This document shows positions 37,460 to 45,940 of a stretch of 64,000 nucleotides of DNA, piece by piece (the first letter of the stretch is position 1; every line of letters begins with the position of its first letter). The notes under the pieces are model-generated. The model was not told where the DNA came from. It saw nothing but the letters and a program-made list of their open reading frames with translations, and did no database searches. Both the position numbers and the translations under genes were made by a program. Source of the DNA: Xenophilus aerolatus (GTDB lineage: Bacteria; Pseudomonadota; Gammaproteobacteria; Burkholderiales; Burkholderiaceae_C); NCBI GenBank assembly GCA_030418545.1, contig QAIB01000001.1:620001-684000 (forward strand), given 5' to 3'.

Positions 37460-39081
37460 GCCCGGCTCCCGGCGCGCGCAGCGCCGCGGCACAGCACGAG
37501 CGCGAGGGCGTCGCGCAGCGCCTTCTCCGCGTCGGCGACGCCGGTGCGCGAGCGCCAGGCGACATGGCCATCGGGGCGCACGAGCACCGCCCCTTCATCC
37601 TCGAGTCCGTAGAGGCGCTGCCAGGCATCGTCGGCGGGCGCGATGCCGCCATCGCCCACCGAGGTGACGGCGACCTCCGGGGCCGAGACGCGGCGCGCAG
37701 CGTTGTGCCAGGCCTGGCCGCGCGCGCCGGTGAACAGCACGAAGCCGCGGCCGAAGAGGTCGAGCGTGGAGACGCGACGATCGCCGTCCTGGAGCCATGC
37801 GTGCGGCGCGCGGCAGCCCGGCTGAGCACTCGGGACATAGTCCTGCACCGCGTCGGCCGGTGGCGCCGACTGGCCGTCCTCGGGCACAACGGCGGCCGAA
37901 CGGTAGGTGGCGCCGAAGACCAGGCCGATCTCGTTGAGGAACTCCTTGCGCGGAAGCACGGGTTCGTCCTGCCGTGCGGTCCGGCCCATCGACAGGGCGT
38001 TGAGCAGGCTGCTGTGGGTCACGGCCTGCCCCACCGGGCGGCGCTCGGCGTCGTAGGTGTCGAGCAGTTCGTCGCCGGCCTCGCCATGCAGCACGGCGGC
38101 CAGCTTCCAGGCGAGGTTCTGCGCGTCCTGCACGCCGGTGTTCAGACCGAAGCCGCCGGTGGGCGGCATCTCGTGCGCGGCATCTCCGGCGAGGAACACG
38201 GCGCCGCTGCGGTAGGTGTCTGCGACCAGGGCCGAGGCTTTCCACGCGCCCACGCCGAGCACCTTCACCTGCAGATCGGTCGCTCCCACCGCGCGGCGGA
38301 TGACCTCGGTGCAGAACTCCGGCGTGAACTGCTCGGGGGTGAAGCCGTAGTGCGACAGCGAGGTGACCAGGAAGCCCCAGCGGTCGGTGCCGTTGATGGT
38401 GAGGAAGGTGCCGCGCAGCTCGGGCTGCTCGATCAGGTAGAGCGCCGCCGGCCGCTCCTGCACCCAGGGCGTGAGGTCGGCGTTGAAGTGGATGTTGACG
38501 CTGTCGTACACGTCGCGCTCGCCGCGCCGGCCGATGCCCAGCTGCGTGCGGATGCGGCTTTGCGAGCCGTCGGCGGCGATGAGGTAGCGCGCTCGCACCT
38601 CTTCGCGCCGGCCCTCGGCATCCTGGATCGTCGCGTGAACGCCCTCGGAGGTGCAGGCCAGTTCGACCAGCTCGGTGTGGAAGCCAACCCGACCGGCACC
38701 GGCTGCTTCCGCACCCCTGCGCAGCACGGGCTCCAGCAGGTCCTGCGAGCAGCCGCAGTTGCCGGCGACCGAGAGACCCAGGTTCGCGCCGGTGCCACGG
38801 CCCGGATGGAGCCGCTTGATCTCGGCGCCGGCCAGGCTTTCGGACCACAGGATCATCTCGCCGAATCGGGCCGGCATCGCGACCGCGCGGATCTCGTCCT
38901 CCAGGCCGATCTGCCGGTACATCTCCATGGTGCGCGCGTTGAGCGCCCGTGCCTTGGGCAGGATGGCGGTGCCGGGGTGGCGTTCGACCAGCAGCGACTC
39001 GACGCCGAACCGGGACAGGAAGATGGAAGCAGTGAGGCCGACCGGGCCACCGCCCACGATCAGCACGGGAACATCGATCAT
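37456..39081 (-). CDS. FAD-dependent aromatic monooxygenase (PheA/MhpA-type)
   Basis: A 541-residue class A flavoprotein hydroxylase. Motifs: GxGxxG in VLIVGGGPVGLTASIFLSRFGV; the DG motif in ARYLIAADGSQSRIRTQLGI; the GD motif in AVFLAGDAAHEMPPTGGFGLNTGVQDAQNLAWKL; and the C-terminal thioredoxin-like domain usual in ~540-residue members. It hydroxylates an aromatic ring using NAD(P)H and O2. It follows an alpha/beta hydrolase and Bug gene on the same strand and precedes the VOC gene, together an aromatic-degradation-like module. Confidence 0.9.
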   Translation of the reverse strand: MIDVPVLIVGGGPVGLTASIFLSRFGVESLLVERHPGTAILPKARALNARTMEMYRQIGLEDEIRAVAMPARFGEMILWSESLAGAEIKRLHPGRGTGANLGLSVAGNCGCSQDLLEPVLRRGAEAAGAGRVGFHTELVELACTSEGVHATIQDAEGRREEVRARYLIAADGSQSRIRTQLGIGRRGERDVYDSVNIHFNADLTPWVQERPAALYLIEQPELRGTFLTINGTDRWGFLVTSLSHYGFTPEQFTPEFCTEVIRRAVGATDLQVKVLGVGAWKASALVADTYRSGAVFLAGDAAHEMPPTGGFGLNTGVQDAQNLAWKLAAVLHGEAGDELLDTYDAERRPVGQAVTHSSLLNALSMGRTARQDEPVLPRKEFLNEIGLVFGATYRSAAVVPEDGQSAPPADAVQDYVPSAQPGCRAPHAWLQDGDRRVSTLDLFGRGFVLFTGARGQAWHNAARRVSAPEVAVTSVGDGGIAPADDAWQRLYGLEDEGAVLVRPDGHVAWRSRTGVADAEKALRDALALVLCRGAARAGSRA

Positions 39082-39141
39082 CGGAACACTCCAGGCGCCT
39101 TCGGGCGCATCACACGGGAAGAACGGAACGGGGGCATCGGC

Positions 39142-39918
39142 TCAGGCGCAGAAGGTGCGCACGTGCGCGGCCACCACCTCGGGCACCTGCGCCAGGCTCA
39201 GGTGTCCCACGCCGGGCAGCACCACCGCGCGGCTGTCGCGCAGCTGTCCGGCCAGCGAGAGCGTCAGCGCCATCGGCACCACGCGGTCCAGCTCGCCGGC
39301 GATCAGCAGCGTGGGCTGCGCGATCGTCCGGACGTCGAGCGCGGGCCGGTCCTCCACGGCCGCGGCGCGCCGCTCGGAGCGAGCCGAACGCGGCGGCGCG
39401 GCCTTGAAGTGCGCACGTGCCGCAGGGTGTGACTCCAGGAAGGCCGGTGGATGGAACAGCGCGGCCAGCGCCTCGGCGCTGGCGGGCAGCTCGGCGCGCA
39501 GGCGTGCGATCTGACCCGCCACCTCGGGGTTGGCCTCGCCGATCGACACCGCCAGCGGCCAGGTGTGGGCCAGCACCAGCCGGCGGATGCGCGCCGGGTG
39601 GCGCACGGCCAGCGCCTGCGCCACCCGTCCGCCGAACGAGGTGCCGAACACGAAGGCCGAGCCATGGCCCAGCGCCTCGAGCAGGGCGGCGGCGTCGTCG
39701 GCGAGTTCGGTCAGCGTGGCCGGCTGAACTGCGCCGGTGGTCTCGCCGCAATCGCGCTGGTCGTAGCTGATGACGGTGTAGCGGTCGGCCAGGTGTAGCC
39801 GCACGGCCTCGAACTGCCGCCGGCTGCCTTCGGCACCGTGCAGCATCAGCAGGGGCGGGCCATTCCCGGCGGCCTCGTAGGCCGTGCGGATGCCGCGCAG
39901 GTCGATGAAATCGGGCAT
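39142..39918 (-). CDS. Alpha/beta hydrolase
   Basis: A 258-residue alpha/beta hydrolase. Oxyanion region LMLHGAEGSRRQF, nucleophile elbow GTSFGG (Ser), acid in GELDRVV (Asp) and catalytic His in GVGHLSL are all visible. Lying between the Bug receptor and the FAD hydroxylase, it could be a C-C hydrolase or lactonase of an aromatic pathway, but haloperoxidase-like and esterase roles are equally compatible. It starts 10 bp after the Bug stop and ends 60 bp before the hydroxylase. Confidence 0.88.
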   Translation of the reverse strand: MPDFIDLRGIRTAYEAAGNGPPLLMLHGAEGSRRQFEAVRLHLADRYTVISYDQRDCGETTGAVQPATLTELADDAAALLEALGHGSAFVFGTSFGGRVAQALAVRHPARIRRLVLAHTWPLAVSIGEANPEVAGQIARLRAELPASAEALAALFHPPAFLESHPAARAHFKAAPPRSARSERRAAAVEDRPALDVRTIAQPTLLIAGELDRVVPMALTLSLAGQLRDSRAVVLPGVGHLSLAQVPEVVAAHVRTFCA

Positions 39919-39928
39919 GGCGCGGCCC

Positions 39929-40885
39929 TCAGCTCATCTGGATGCCCAGCGGCGGCAGCACCTTGCGATAGCGCTCGATCTCGCCGACGACATAGGGGCC
40001 GAACTGTTCGGGCGGCGTGACCGCGACTTCTCCGCCGTTCTCGCGCACGAAGTCCTTCACCGGCTGCGTCTGCGCGGCGCGTGCCAGGGTGTCGTACAGC
40101 CCACGGACCACCTCGGGACTCATCCGTGCGGGCCCGAAGATGCCCGACCAGGCGGGGATGTCCTGCACCTTCAGACCCAGCTCGGCGAAGGTGGGCACGT
40201 CGGGCAGCATCGGCGAACGCGTCGGGCCCGAGATGCCCAGGGCGCGGAGCTGGCCCGCGCGGATCTGGGGTCCCGCCACCGAGGGCGACAGGAAGGCCAG
40301 GTCGACGGTACCGCCGATGAGCTCGGTCGTCGGCGTGCCCTTGAAAGGCACGTGCAGCAGGTCCACGCCCACGCCATTGGCGAAGAAGACGCCCATCACG
40401 TGCGTGGTGTTGCCCACGCCGGAGGAGCCGAAGCTGAGCTTGCCGGGCTGCCTGCGGGCCGCGGCGATCAACTGGTCGAGCGACTTGTACGGCGACTTCT
40501 CGCTCACCAGCAGTGCGAAGCCCGACGAGCGCAGCACCATGGTGATCGGCGTGAAGTCGGCGACCGGGTCGTAGGGCAGGCTCTTCATCAACGCGGCGTT
40601 GGTCGTGTGACCGCCGGTGGTGTAGAGCAGCGTGCTGCCGTCCGGCCGCGAGCGCACCACCTCGAGCGAGCCGATGACGCTGCCGGCCCCGGGCTTGTTG
40701 TCGACGATGACCGTGCGGCCGGTGGTCTTGTGGATGGCCTGGCCGAGCACACGCCCCCCGAGGTCGGTGCCGCTGCCGGCACTGAAGGGCACGACGATGC
40801 GCAGGACCGGGTCCTGCGCGCGGACGGTGAGCGGCCCGGCGGCGGCCAGCGCGGCGGCGCCGAGAAAGCTTCTTCGATGCAACAT
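39929..40885 (-). CDS. Bug/TctC family substrate-binding protein
   Basis: A 318-residue periplasmic receptor. Signal peptide MLHRRSFLGAAALAAAGPLTVRAQ; Bug motifs LRIVVPFSAGSGTDLGGRVLG and VIVDNKPGAGSVIGSLEV. The ATG at 40885 has AGGAG upstream. It is first in the minus-strand set Bug-hydrolase-hydroxylase-VOC and probably captures the aromatic substrate. Its promoter lies in 40886-41074, a gap that holds no gene but has TGACC (41030-41034) and GGTCA (41050-41054) as an inverted pair. Confidence 0.88.
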   Translation of the reverse strand: MLHRRSFLGAAALAAAGPLTVRAQDPVLRIVVPFSAGSGTDLGGRVLGQAIHKTTGRTVIVDNKPGAGSVIGSLEVVRSRPDGSTLLYTTGGHTTNAALMKSLPYDPVADFTPITMVLRSSGFALLVSEKSPYKSLDQLIAAARRQPGKLSFGSSGVGNTTHVMGVFFANGVGVDLLHVPFKGTPTTELIGGTVDLAFLSPSVAGPQIRAGQLRALGISGPTRSPMLPDVPTFAELGLKVQDIPAWSGIFGPARMSPEVVRGLYDTLARAAQTQPVKDFVRENGGEVAVTPPEQFGPYVVGEIERYRKVLPPLGIQMS

Positions 40886-41074
40886 GCTTCTTGTCTCCTG
40901 CGTGGAGGCGTGCCGGCGCACCTTGCGTCCTGGCAGCCCTGAGGGTGTCGTCCGGCTGCAGCGGGTGCAGTGCCGGGCGAACGTCCGCAAGATTAGGGAG
41001 CGCTCGCCGGCAGGTCCAAGAGAATTTGCTGACCGATCCGATAACGGCAGGTCATCGGCGGCCGGCCCGGGCCG

Positions 41075-41998
41075 TCACGCGAGCTGCGCGTTGGGCCAGT
41101 GTCCGTCGCGCACATGGCGTTCGACCACCGTGCGCAGCACCCCCATCACGCCCTCGGTGGCTCGCGAGACGGGGCGGTCGGCGGCGCGCGCCAGCACGCG
41201 GTGCAGGTACAGGCCCTGGATGGGCACGGCGCGCAGCCGGCCGGCATCGACGTCGTCCTTGATCGCGGCGGCGAAATGCGCGGTGAGCCCGACGCCCTCG
41301 AGCACGAGCCGGCGTGCGACTTCGGCAGTCTCGACCTCGACCACATGGTTGAGCGCGATGCGAGCGCTGGCGGCGGCGGCTTCCAGCTCCAGGCGCACGC
41401 CGGACTTGACCAGCCCGGTCATGACCAGCGGTACGCCCGCCAGGTCGCGGATGTCGACCCCTGCCGCGCGCAAGCGGTGGTCCCCGGGTGGGCCGATCAG
41501 GCAGATCTGTTCCTTGAGCAGCGGCACGGCCTGCAGGTTGGAGCGCTCGAAGGGTTCGATGAGCAGGGCGATGTCGACTTCGCCCTGCGCCAGCATCGAC
41601 TGCAGCGAGGGCGCGAAGCCTTCGATGAAACGCAGTCGCACTTCGGGCAGTTGCCGGAGCACGGCCTGGGTGAGCAGCACCGTGAGCTGCTGCGCCAGGC
41701 CCGGCGACATGCCGATGGCCACGGGCCCGCGTGGCTCGCGCTGCATGGCCAGCAGGTCGGCCTTCGTCTGCTCGGCATAGCGCAGCAGGAAGAGCGCGCG
41801 CTCCAGCAGAAGACGCGCCTCGTCGGTGGGTGCTGCGCCTCGCGCATGGCGCTCGAAGAGCTTGACGCCCAGCTCCTCCTCGAGCAGCCGGATCTGGCGG
41901 CTGAGCGCCGGCTGCGTGACATGCAGCACCTCCGACGCCTTGCCGTAGTGCTGCTGCGTGGCGAGGGCGACGAAGTAGCGCAGCTGCCGCAGATCCAT
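41075..41998 (-). CDS. LysR family transcriptional regulator
   Basis: A 307-residue LysR protein of the CbbR/nitrogen-assimilation-like type: MDLRQLRYFVALATQQHYGKASEVLHVTQPALSRQIRLLEEELGVKLFER, then the ligand-binding domain. It is encoded on the same strand just upstream of the Bug-hydrolase-hydroxylase-VOC set (189-bp gap) and is the most likely regulator of those genes. Confidence 0.9.
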   Translation of the reverse strand: MDLRQLRYFVALATQQHYGKASEVLHVTQPALSRQIRLLEEELGVKLFERHARGAAPTDEARLLLERALFLLRYAEQTKADLLAMQREPRGPVAIGMSPGLAQQLTVLLTQAVLRQLPEVRLRFIEGFAPSLQSMLAQGEVDIALLIEPFERSNLQAVPLLKEQICLIGPPGDHRLRAAGVDIRDLAGVPLVMTGLVKSGVRLELEAAAASARIALNHVVEVETAEVARRLVLEGVGLTAHFAAAIKDDVDAGRLRAVPIQGLYLHRVLARAADRPVSRATEGVMGVLRTVVERHVRDGHWPNAQLA

Positions 41999-42007
41999 CG
42001 GCGGATC

Positions 42008-42376
42008 TTAGCGGGGCAGCACCTCCAGCACCTTCTCCTTGGGCCGGCCGAGCCGCGTGCCCAGCGGCGTGACCAGCACCGGCCGCTCCATGAGCACGGG
42101 GTGTTCGACCATGAAGTCCAGCAACTGCTCGTCGGTCCAGGCCGGATCGGCCAGGCCCAGCTCCTCGTAGGGCGTGGCCTTGGTGCGCAGCAGCGCGCGC
42201 ACCGAGCCGCCCATGGCATCGACCAGCTCGCGCAGGCGTGCCTTGCCGGGCGGGGTCTTGAGGTACTCGACGATGGTGGGCTCGATGCCGCGCTCGCGCA
42301 CCATGGCGAGCACGTTGCGCGAGGTGCTGCAGCCGGGGTTGTGGTACAGGACGATGGAGGGGTCGGCGGAAGTCAT
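42008..42376 (-). CDS. arsC: ArsC-type arsenate reductase (glutaredoxin-dependent family)
   Basis: A 122-residue thioredoxin-fold protein. The active Cys is at residue 16 (YHNPGCSTSRNVL), with the conserved LLRTKATPYEELGL and LVTPLGTRLGRP arginines of the ArsC/Spx family. The classical member reduces arsenate with glutathione and glutaredoxin. No other ars genes are nearby, and isolated homologues may have other roles. The stop lies 10 bp upstream of the LysR start, so the two could share a transcript. Confidence 0.85.
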   Translation of the reverse strand: MTSADPSIVLYHNPGCSTSRNVLAMVRERGIEPTIVEYLKTPPGKARLRELVDAMGGSVRALLRTKATPYEELGLADPAWTDEQLLDFMVEHPVLMERPVLVTPLGTRLGRPKEKVLEVLPR

Positions 42377-42421
42377 GGGGGATTATTGGCTCGCGGGGCG
42401 GGCGTCGCCATACTGCCGGCC

Positions 42422-43228
42422 ATGCCCCGTCGATCCCTTGCCCTTGCGGCCGTCGCGTTCGCTTCCGCCACCGCTCTCGCACAGTCCGACCCCACCTGGG
42501 TCGAGGAAGTCCCCTTCATCACCACGCCCGACCATGTGACGCTGGCAATGCTCGAGCTGGCGCAGGTGCGCGCGGACGACCACCTGATCGACCTCGGCTC
42601 GGGCGACGGGCGCATCGTCATCACGGCCGCCAAGCGCTTCGGCGCCAGCGGCCTCGGTCTGGAGATCGTGCCCGACCTGGTCGCCAAGAGCGAGCGCCAT
42701 GCACGGCAGGCGGGCGTGGCGGAGCGCGCGCAGTTCCGCGTGCAGGATCTCTTCGAAGCCGACCTGTCGCCGGCCACCGTCGTCACGATGTACCTGCTGC
42801 CCGACGTGAACCTGAAGCTGCGGCCGCGCCTGCTGGCGCTTGCGCCGGGCACGCGCATCGTGTCGCACGACTGGGACCTGGGCGACTGGGCACCGGACCG
42901 CACCGTCACCGTCGAGGTGCCGGACAAGGCCGTCGGCCGCGAGAAGCTCAGCCGTCTGCACCTGTGGCAGGTGCCGGCGCCGGTCCATGGCCAATGGTGC
43001 GCGGGCGCATCGACGCTGCAGATCGCGCAGACCTTCCAGCGCTTCGAGGCGCGCCTGGAGGCGACCGGATCGGTGCGCCATGCGTGGTCGGGCCGCATCC
43101 GCGGCAAGGCGCTGCCGGCACCGGTGGGTGGGGCCGTGCGCCCGGCCCTGACATGGGAGGGCGAGGCCTTGGCAGTTGCCGCCGGCGCCGCCGGCGTGCC
43201 CGCCGGCACGCGCTTCGTGCGTTGCTGA
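42422..43228 (+). CDS. Class I SAM-dependent methyltransferase with signal peptide
   Basis: A 268-residue protein. Residues 1-~21 form a Sec-type signal (MPRRSLALAAVAFASATALAQ). The Rossmann methyltransferase core follows, with motif I HLIDLGSGDGRIVITAAKRFG and acidic GLGLEIVPD, then MYLLPDVNLKLRPRLLAL. The last ~90 residues are a beta-rich tail. A methyltransferase apparently exported to the periplasm is odd because SAM is cytoplasmic; the hydrophobic start might be a membrane anchor or a mis-chosen start. It diverges from arsC with 45 bp between. Confidence 0.75.
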   Translation: MPRRSLALAAVAFASATALAQSDPTWVEEVPFITTPDHVTLAMLELAQVRADDHLIDLGSGDGRIVITAAKRFGASGLGLEIVPDLVAKSERHARQAGVAERAQFRVQDLFEADLSPATVVTMYLLPDVNLKLRPRLLALAPGTRIVSHDWDLGDWAPDRTVTVEVPDKAVGREKLSRLHLWQVPAPVHGQWCAGASTLQIAQTFQRFEARLEATGSVRHAWSGRIRGKALPAPVGGAVRPALTWEGEALAVAAGAAGVPAGTRFVRC

Positions 43229-43235
43229 CGCGGGC

Positions 43236-43919
43236 TCAGGCGCCGGTGTCTTCCCAGCCGTCCTCGAAGGGAAAGCGCGCGGCCCAGAAGGCCGCCAGGC
43301 GCGGGTCGGCGTCGACCCGGCGCACCACCTCGGCCATGCGCGGGGCCTCGCGGTAGAAGCGACGGCGGCGCGGCGTCCAGCGCGAGGCGACGGTGACGTA
43401 CAGGTCGAGGACGCTGAGGTCGTCGCCCAGCAGGTAGGGTGTGCCCCGCGGCAGCTGCTCGCGCACCTGGGCGTCCATCGTGCGCCAGCATTCGGCGATG
43501 CGTTCGGCGGTGCGCTCCCGCATCAGCGCGATGCCGGCATCGCCCGCCACCAGGCGCGTGGGCACATCGCGCACCCAGAACATCGAATAGATCGACGCCG
43601 GGATGAAGCACATCCAGCGCAGGAACTGCGCGCGCAGCGGCGCGTCCGGGGCAGGCGCGAGGTGGGCCTCCGGATGGCGGTCGGCCAGCCAGATCAGCAT
43701 GGCCGCGCTCTCCGTCATCGTCTGGCCATCGGGCAGACGGAGCACGGGCACCTGGCGCATCGGGTTCACGTCGCGCAGGCGTTCGCGCTCGTCCTCGCTT
43801 TCCCAGGGCGAGACGTCGATCACCCGCACCGGTGCGCCGATGAGGGTCAGCGCGGCATGGACGGGCACCGCGCCCGAGCCGGGCGCGCCATGGAGCACAT
43901 AGGGGGCTGCATCGTTCAT
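43236..43919 (-). CDS. Glutathione S-transferase family protein
   Basis: A 227-residue GST. The N-terminal thioredoxin fold (residues 1-~80) has a Ser/Gly active loop (LHGAPGSGAVPVHAAL), NPMRQVPVLRLPDGQTMTESAAMLIWLADR with the cis-Pro and the Glu-Ser pair that binds glutathione; the helical C-domain follows with LGDDLSVLDLY. Many bacterial members act in detoxification or aromatic catabolism. Its 3' end nearly meets the methyltransferase 3' end. Confidence 0.88.
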   Translation of the reverse strand: MNDAAPYVLHGAPGSGAVPVHAALTLIGAPVRVIDVSPWESEDERERLRDVNPMRQVPVLRLPDGQTMTESAAMLIWLADRHPEAHLAPAPDAPLRAQFLRWMCFIPASIYSMFWVRDVPTRLVAGDAGIALMRERTAERIAECWRTMDAQVREQLPRGTPYLLGDDLSVLDLYVTVASRWTPRRRRFYREAPRMAEVVRRVDADPRLAAFWAARFPFEDGWEDTGA

Positions 43920-43991
43920 GCAGCCAGTGTGGGTGCACCGGCGCCGCGCCGCAAGTCGGACTGCGGCGCGTGCACGGCCCTGGCAGTGGCG

Positions 43992-44495
43992 CTATGCGGC
44001 GACCAGCGCGTCGACGCGCTTGAGCCCTTCGATCGTCTTCACGCAGGCTTCGGCCGCCTCCGTGCCCTTGACGGCGAAATGGCGCTGGAAGTACTTGCGG
44101 TGCTCGATGTGCTCGTGGAAGTGGTGCGGCGTGAGTACCGCCGAGATCATCGGCACACCGGTCTCCAGCTGCAGGCTCATCAGCGTGCTGACGACCGCGT
44201 CGGCGACGAACTCGTGGCGGTAGATGCCGCCGTCGACCACCAGCGCGCAGCACACCACTGCCGCGTACTTGCCCGACTGGGCCAGGCGCTTGGCGTGTAG
44301 CGGGATCTCGAAGGCGCCGGGCACGTCGAGGATGTCGATGCGCGAGGCGGGCACGCCGAGGCGTTCCATCTCCGCGAGGAAGGCATCGCGTGCCTGGTGG
44401 ACGATGTCGGCGTGCCATTGCGCCTCGACCAGCGCGATGCGCCGGTCGTCGGCGGCGCCGAGGGAAGAGACAGGAAGGTCATTGAGCTGACTCAT
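43992..44495 (-). CDS. ribH2: 6,7-dimethyl-8-ribityllumazine synthase, RibH2-type
   Basis: A 167-residue lumazine synthase that makes the direct riboflavin precursor. Family motifs: LVEAQWHADIVHQARDAFLAEM, DVPGAFEIPLHAKRLA, VVDGGIYRHEFVADAV and the C-terminal HEHIEHRKYFQRHFAVKGTEAAEA. The sequence resembles the RibH2 (decameric, rhizobial/Brucella-like) branch more than the main pathway enzyme. GAGGAATCACC precedes the ATG. It is controlled by the FMN riboswitch directly upstream and is the only gene after it, so it is a stand-alone flavin-responsive unit. Confidence 0.9.
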   Translation of the reverse strand: MSQLNDLPVSSLGAADDRRIALVEAQWHADIVHQARDAFLAEMERLGVPASRIDILDVPGAFEIPLHAKRLAQSGKYAAVVCCALVVDGGIYRHEFVADAVVSTLMSLQLETGVPMISAVLTPHHFHEHIEHRKYFQRHFAVKGTEAAEACVKTIEGLKRVDALVAA

Positions 44496-44597
44496 GGTGA
44501 TTCCTCAAAGGAGAAGAAGGACGGACATGAATCAGGGCGCACGAGCGCATGGCCCGCGCGCGCCTTGCAGCAAGACGCACGCCGGCCCCGGCGATCG

Positions 44598-44922
44598 CGC
44601 TCTCTTTCATCCGGACTATGGGGGCTGGTTCACCGCTGTGGATACGCACATGCCGGCCGATTCGGGCGCATTGCGTCGTTGCCCGTCGCTTGTGTGGCCC
44701 AGCCACACGGCGCGCCCGGCGCCTCGCACTGCATCCCGAATCAACCGGCCTGCGCGCACCCGGAGCAGAGAACCAGCCCCTGAACCGTCGGCCCCGGGAT
44801 CGCACCGGGTCTGCTGACCCTTCCGCCCCTTGCGGGCGGAAGGCGCTCGCGGGCTTGTGCGCCGCGTGTCGCCACGCATCGCCATCACCGCCGGTGGGGA
44901 GTTTCACCCCGCCCTGAGAACG
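44598..44922 (-). ncRNA. FMN riboswitch (RFN element) upstream of ribH2
   Basis: Read on the minus strand the conserved RFN blocks appear in order: AGGGCGGGGTGAAACTCCCC and ACCGGCGGTGAT (about 44917-44884), GCCCGCGAGC, GGTCAGCAGA, CCGGTG.GATCCCGG, GCCGACGGT, and finally AGTCCGGATGAAAGAG (about 44618-44603). The last side arm is enlarged: GGGGCTGGTTC (44621-44631) pairs perfectly with GAACCAGCCCC (44770-44780), enclosing 138 nt. FMN binding should repress ribH2. About 100 nt separate it from the start codon. Confidence 0.93.
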
Positions 44923-44987
44923 CTTTGCGGCATGGCCCGAGGGCACTGCCGCGCGGCGATTCTAGGCAGCGTGGTGGCGGCGTGCTG

Positions 44988-45908
44988 TCACGCAGGCGGC
45001 GAGCCCGGCGCGCGCGTGGGGGCATGGCGTGCGCGCTCGCGGTGGGCGGCGTACACGCCCGAGCCCACCAGCAGCGCGATGCCGGCCCAGGCCCACGCGT
45101 TGGGCCACTGGCCCCACAGGGCGTAGCCCAGCAGCACGGCGAACAGCAGCGCCGTGTAGCGGAAGGGGGCGGTGAGCGAGATGTCGCCCGTGCGCAGGCT
45201 GGCGATGAGAAAGAGGTAGGCCGTGGCCAGGAAGCCGGCCGCCAGCGCCAGCAGCAGCAGGTGCCGCAGCGCCACGGGCGCCCAGCCCTGCGTGAGCGTC
45301 ATGGCGCCGGCCACCAGCGCGAGGAACGCGGTGGTCGACAGCGCGATCACCATCGAGGGCAGGGTGGGATCGATGCCGCGCGTGAGCAGGTCGCGCAGCG
45401 CCTGCAGCAGCGTGCCGCCGACGCACAGCAGCGCCCAGGCGTTGAAGCCGTCGCCCGTGGGCTGCACCACTGCGAGCACCCCGGCGAAGCCCAGCGCCAC
45501 CGCCACCCAGCGCGCGGGCGAGGCGCGCTCGCCGAGGAACAGCACGGCGAAGAGCGTCATGAACACAGGCGCCGCGAGATTGATGGCCGTCGCGTTGGCC
45601 AGCGGCAGGTGGAAGAGCGAGAGCAGGTACATCACGGTGCCGAAGGCGTCGCAGGCGCTGCGCGCCAGCACGCGCGGCTGCAGCGCGCCGGCAAGGCGGG
45701 GCATCACGCCCTGGTGCCGGATCATCAGCAGGAAGAAGCCGGCGGCGATCAGGCTGCGCAGAAAGATCAGCTGCGGCCCCGGCAGCGACTGGCTGACGAA
45801 CTTGACGATGGCGTCGTTGGCCGCGAAGCAGCCCGATGCGCCGATCATGAGCAGGATGCTGCGCCGGGCGGTGGCGCTGGCAGGCGCGGAAAGAAGAGAG
45901 GCGGTCAT
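44988..45908 (-). CDS. EamA/DMT family transporter
   Basis: A 306-residue protein with about 10 transmembrane helices in two EamA repeats (MIGASGCFAANDAIVKFVSQSLPGPQLIFLRSLIA near the start; LAAPVFMTLFAVLFLGERAS closing repeat 1; AVLLGYALWGQWPNAWAWAGIALLVGSGVY closing repeat 2). It probably exports or imports a small metabolite. It is the last gene of the long minus-strand operon, 32 bp after the isomerase-like gene. Confidence 0.85.
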   Translation of the reverse strand: MTASLLSAPASATARRSILLMIGASGCFAANDAIVKFVSQSLPGPQLIFLRSLIAAGFFLLMIRHQGVMPRLAGALQPRVLARSACDAFGTVMYLLSLFHLPLANATAINLAAPVFMTLFAVLFLGERASPARWVAVALGFAGVLAVVQPTGDGFNAWALLCVGGTLLQALRDLLTRGIDPTLPSMVIALSTTAFLALVAGAMTLTQGWAPVALRHLLLLALAAGFLATAYLFLIASLRTGDISLTAPFRYTALLFAVLLGYALWGQWPNAWAWAGIALLVGSGVYAAHRERARHAPTRAPGSPPA

Positions 45909-45940
45909 GGGCGCGGCGAGCGTACCCGATGCGCCGGGGC

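Noticed and set aside
44494-44917. Small open frames on both strands between ribH2 and the EamA gene
   Set aside because: This interval is the FMN riboswitch and its leader; the frames have no start signals or similarity.
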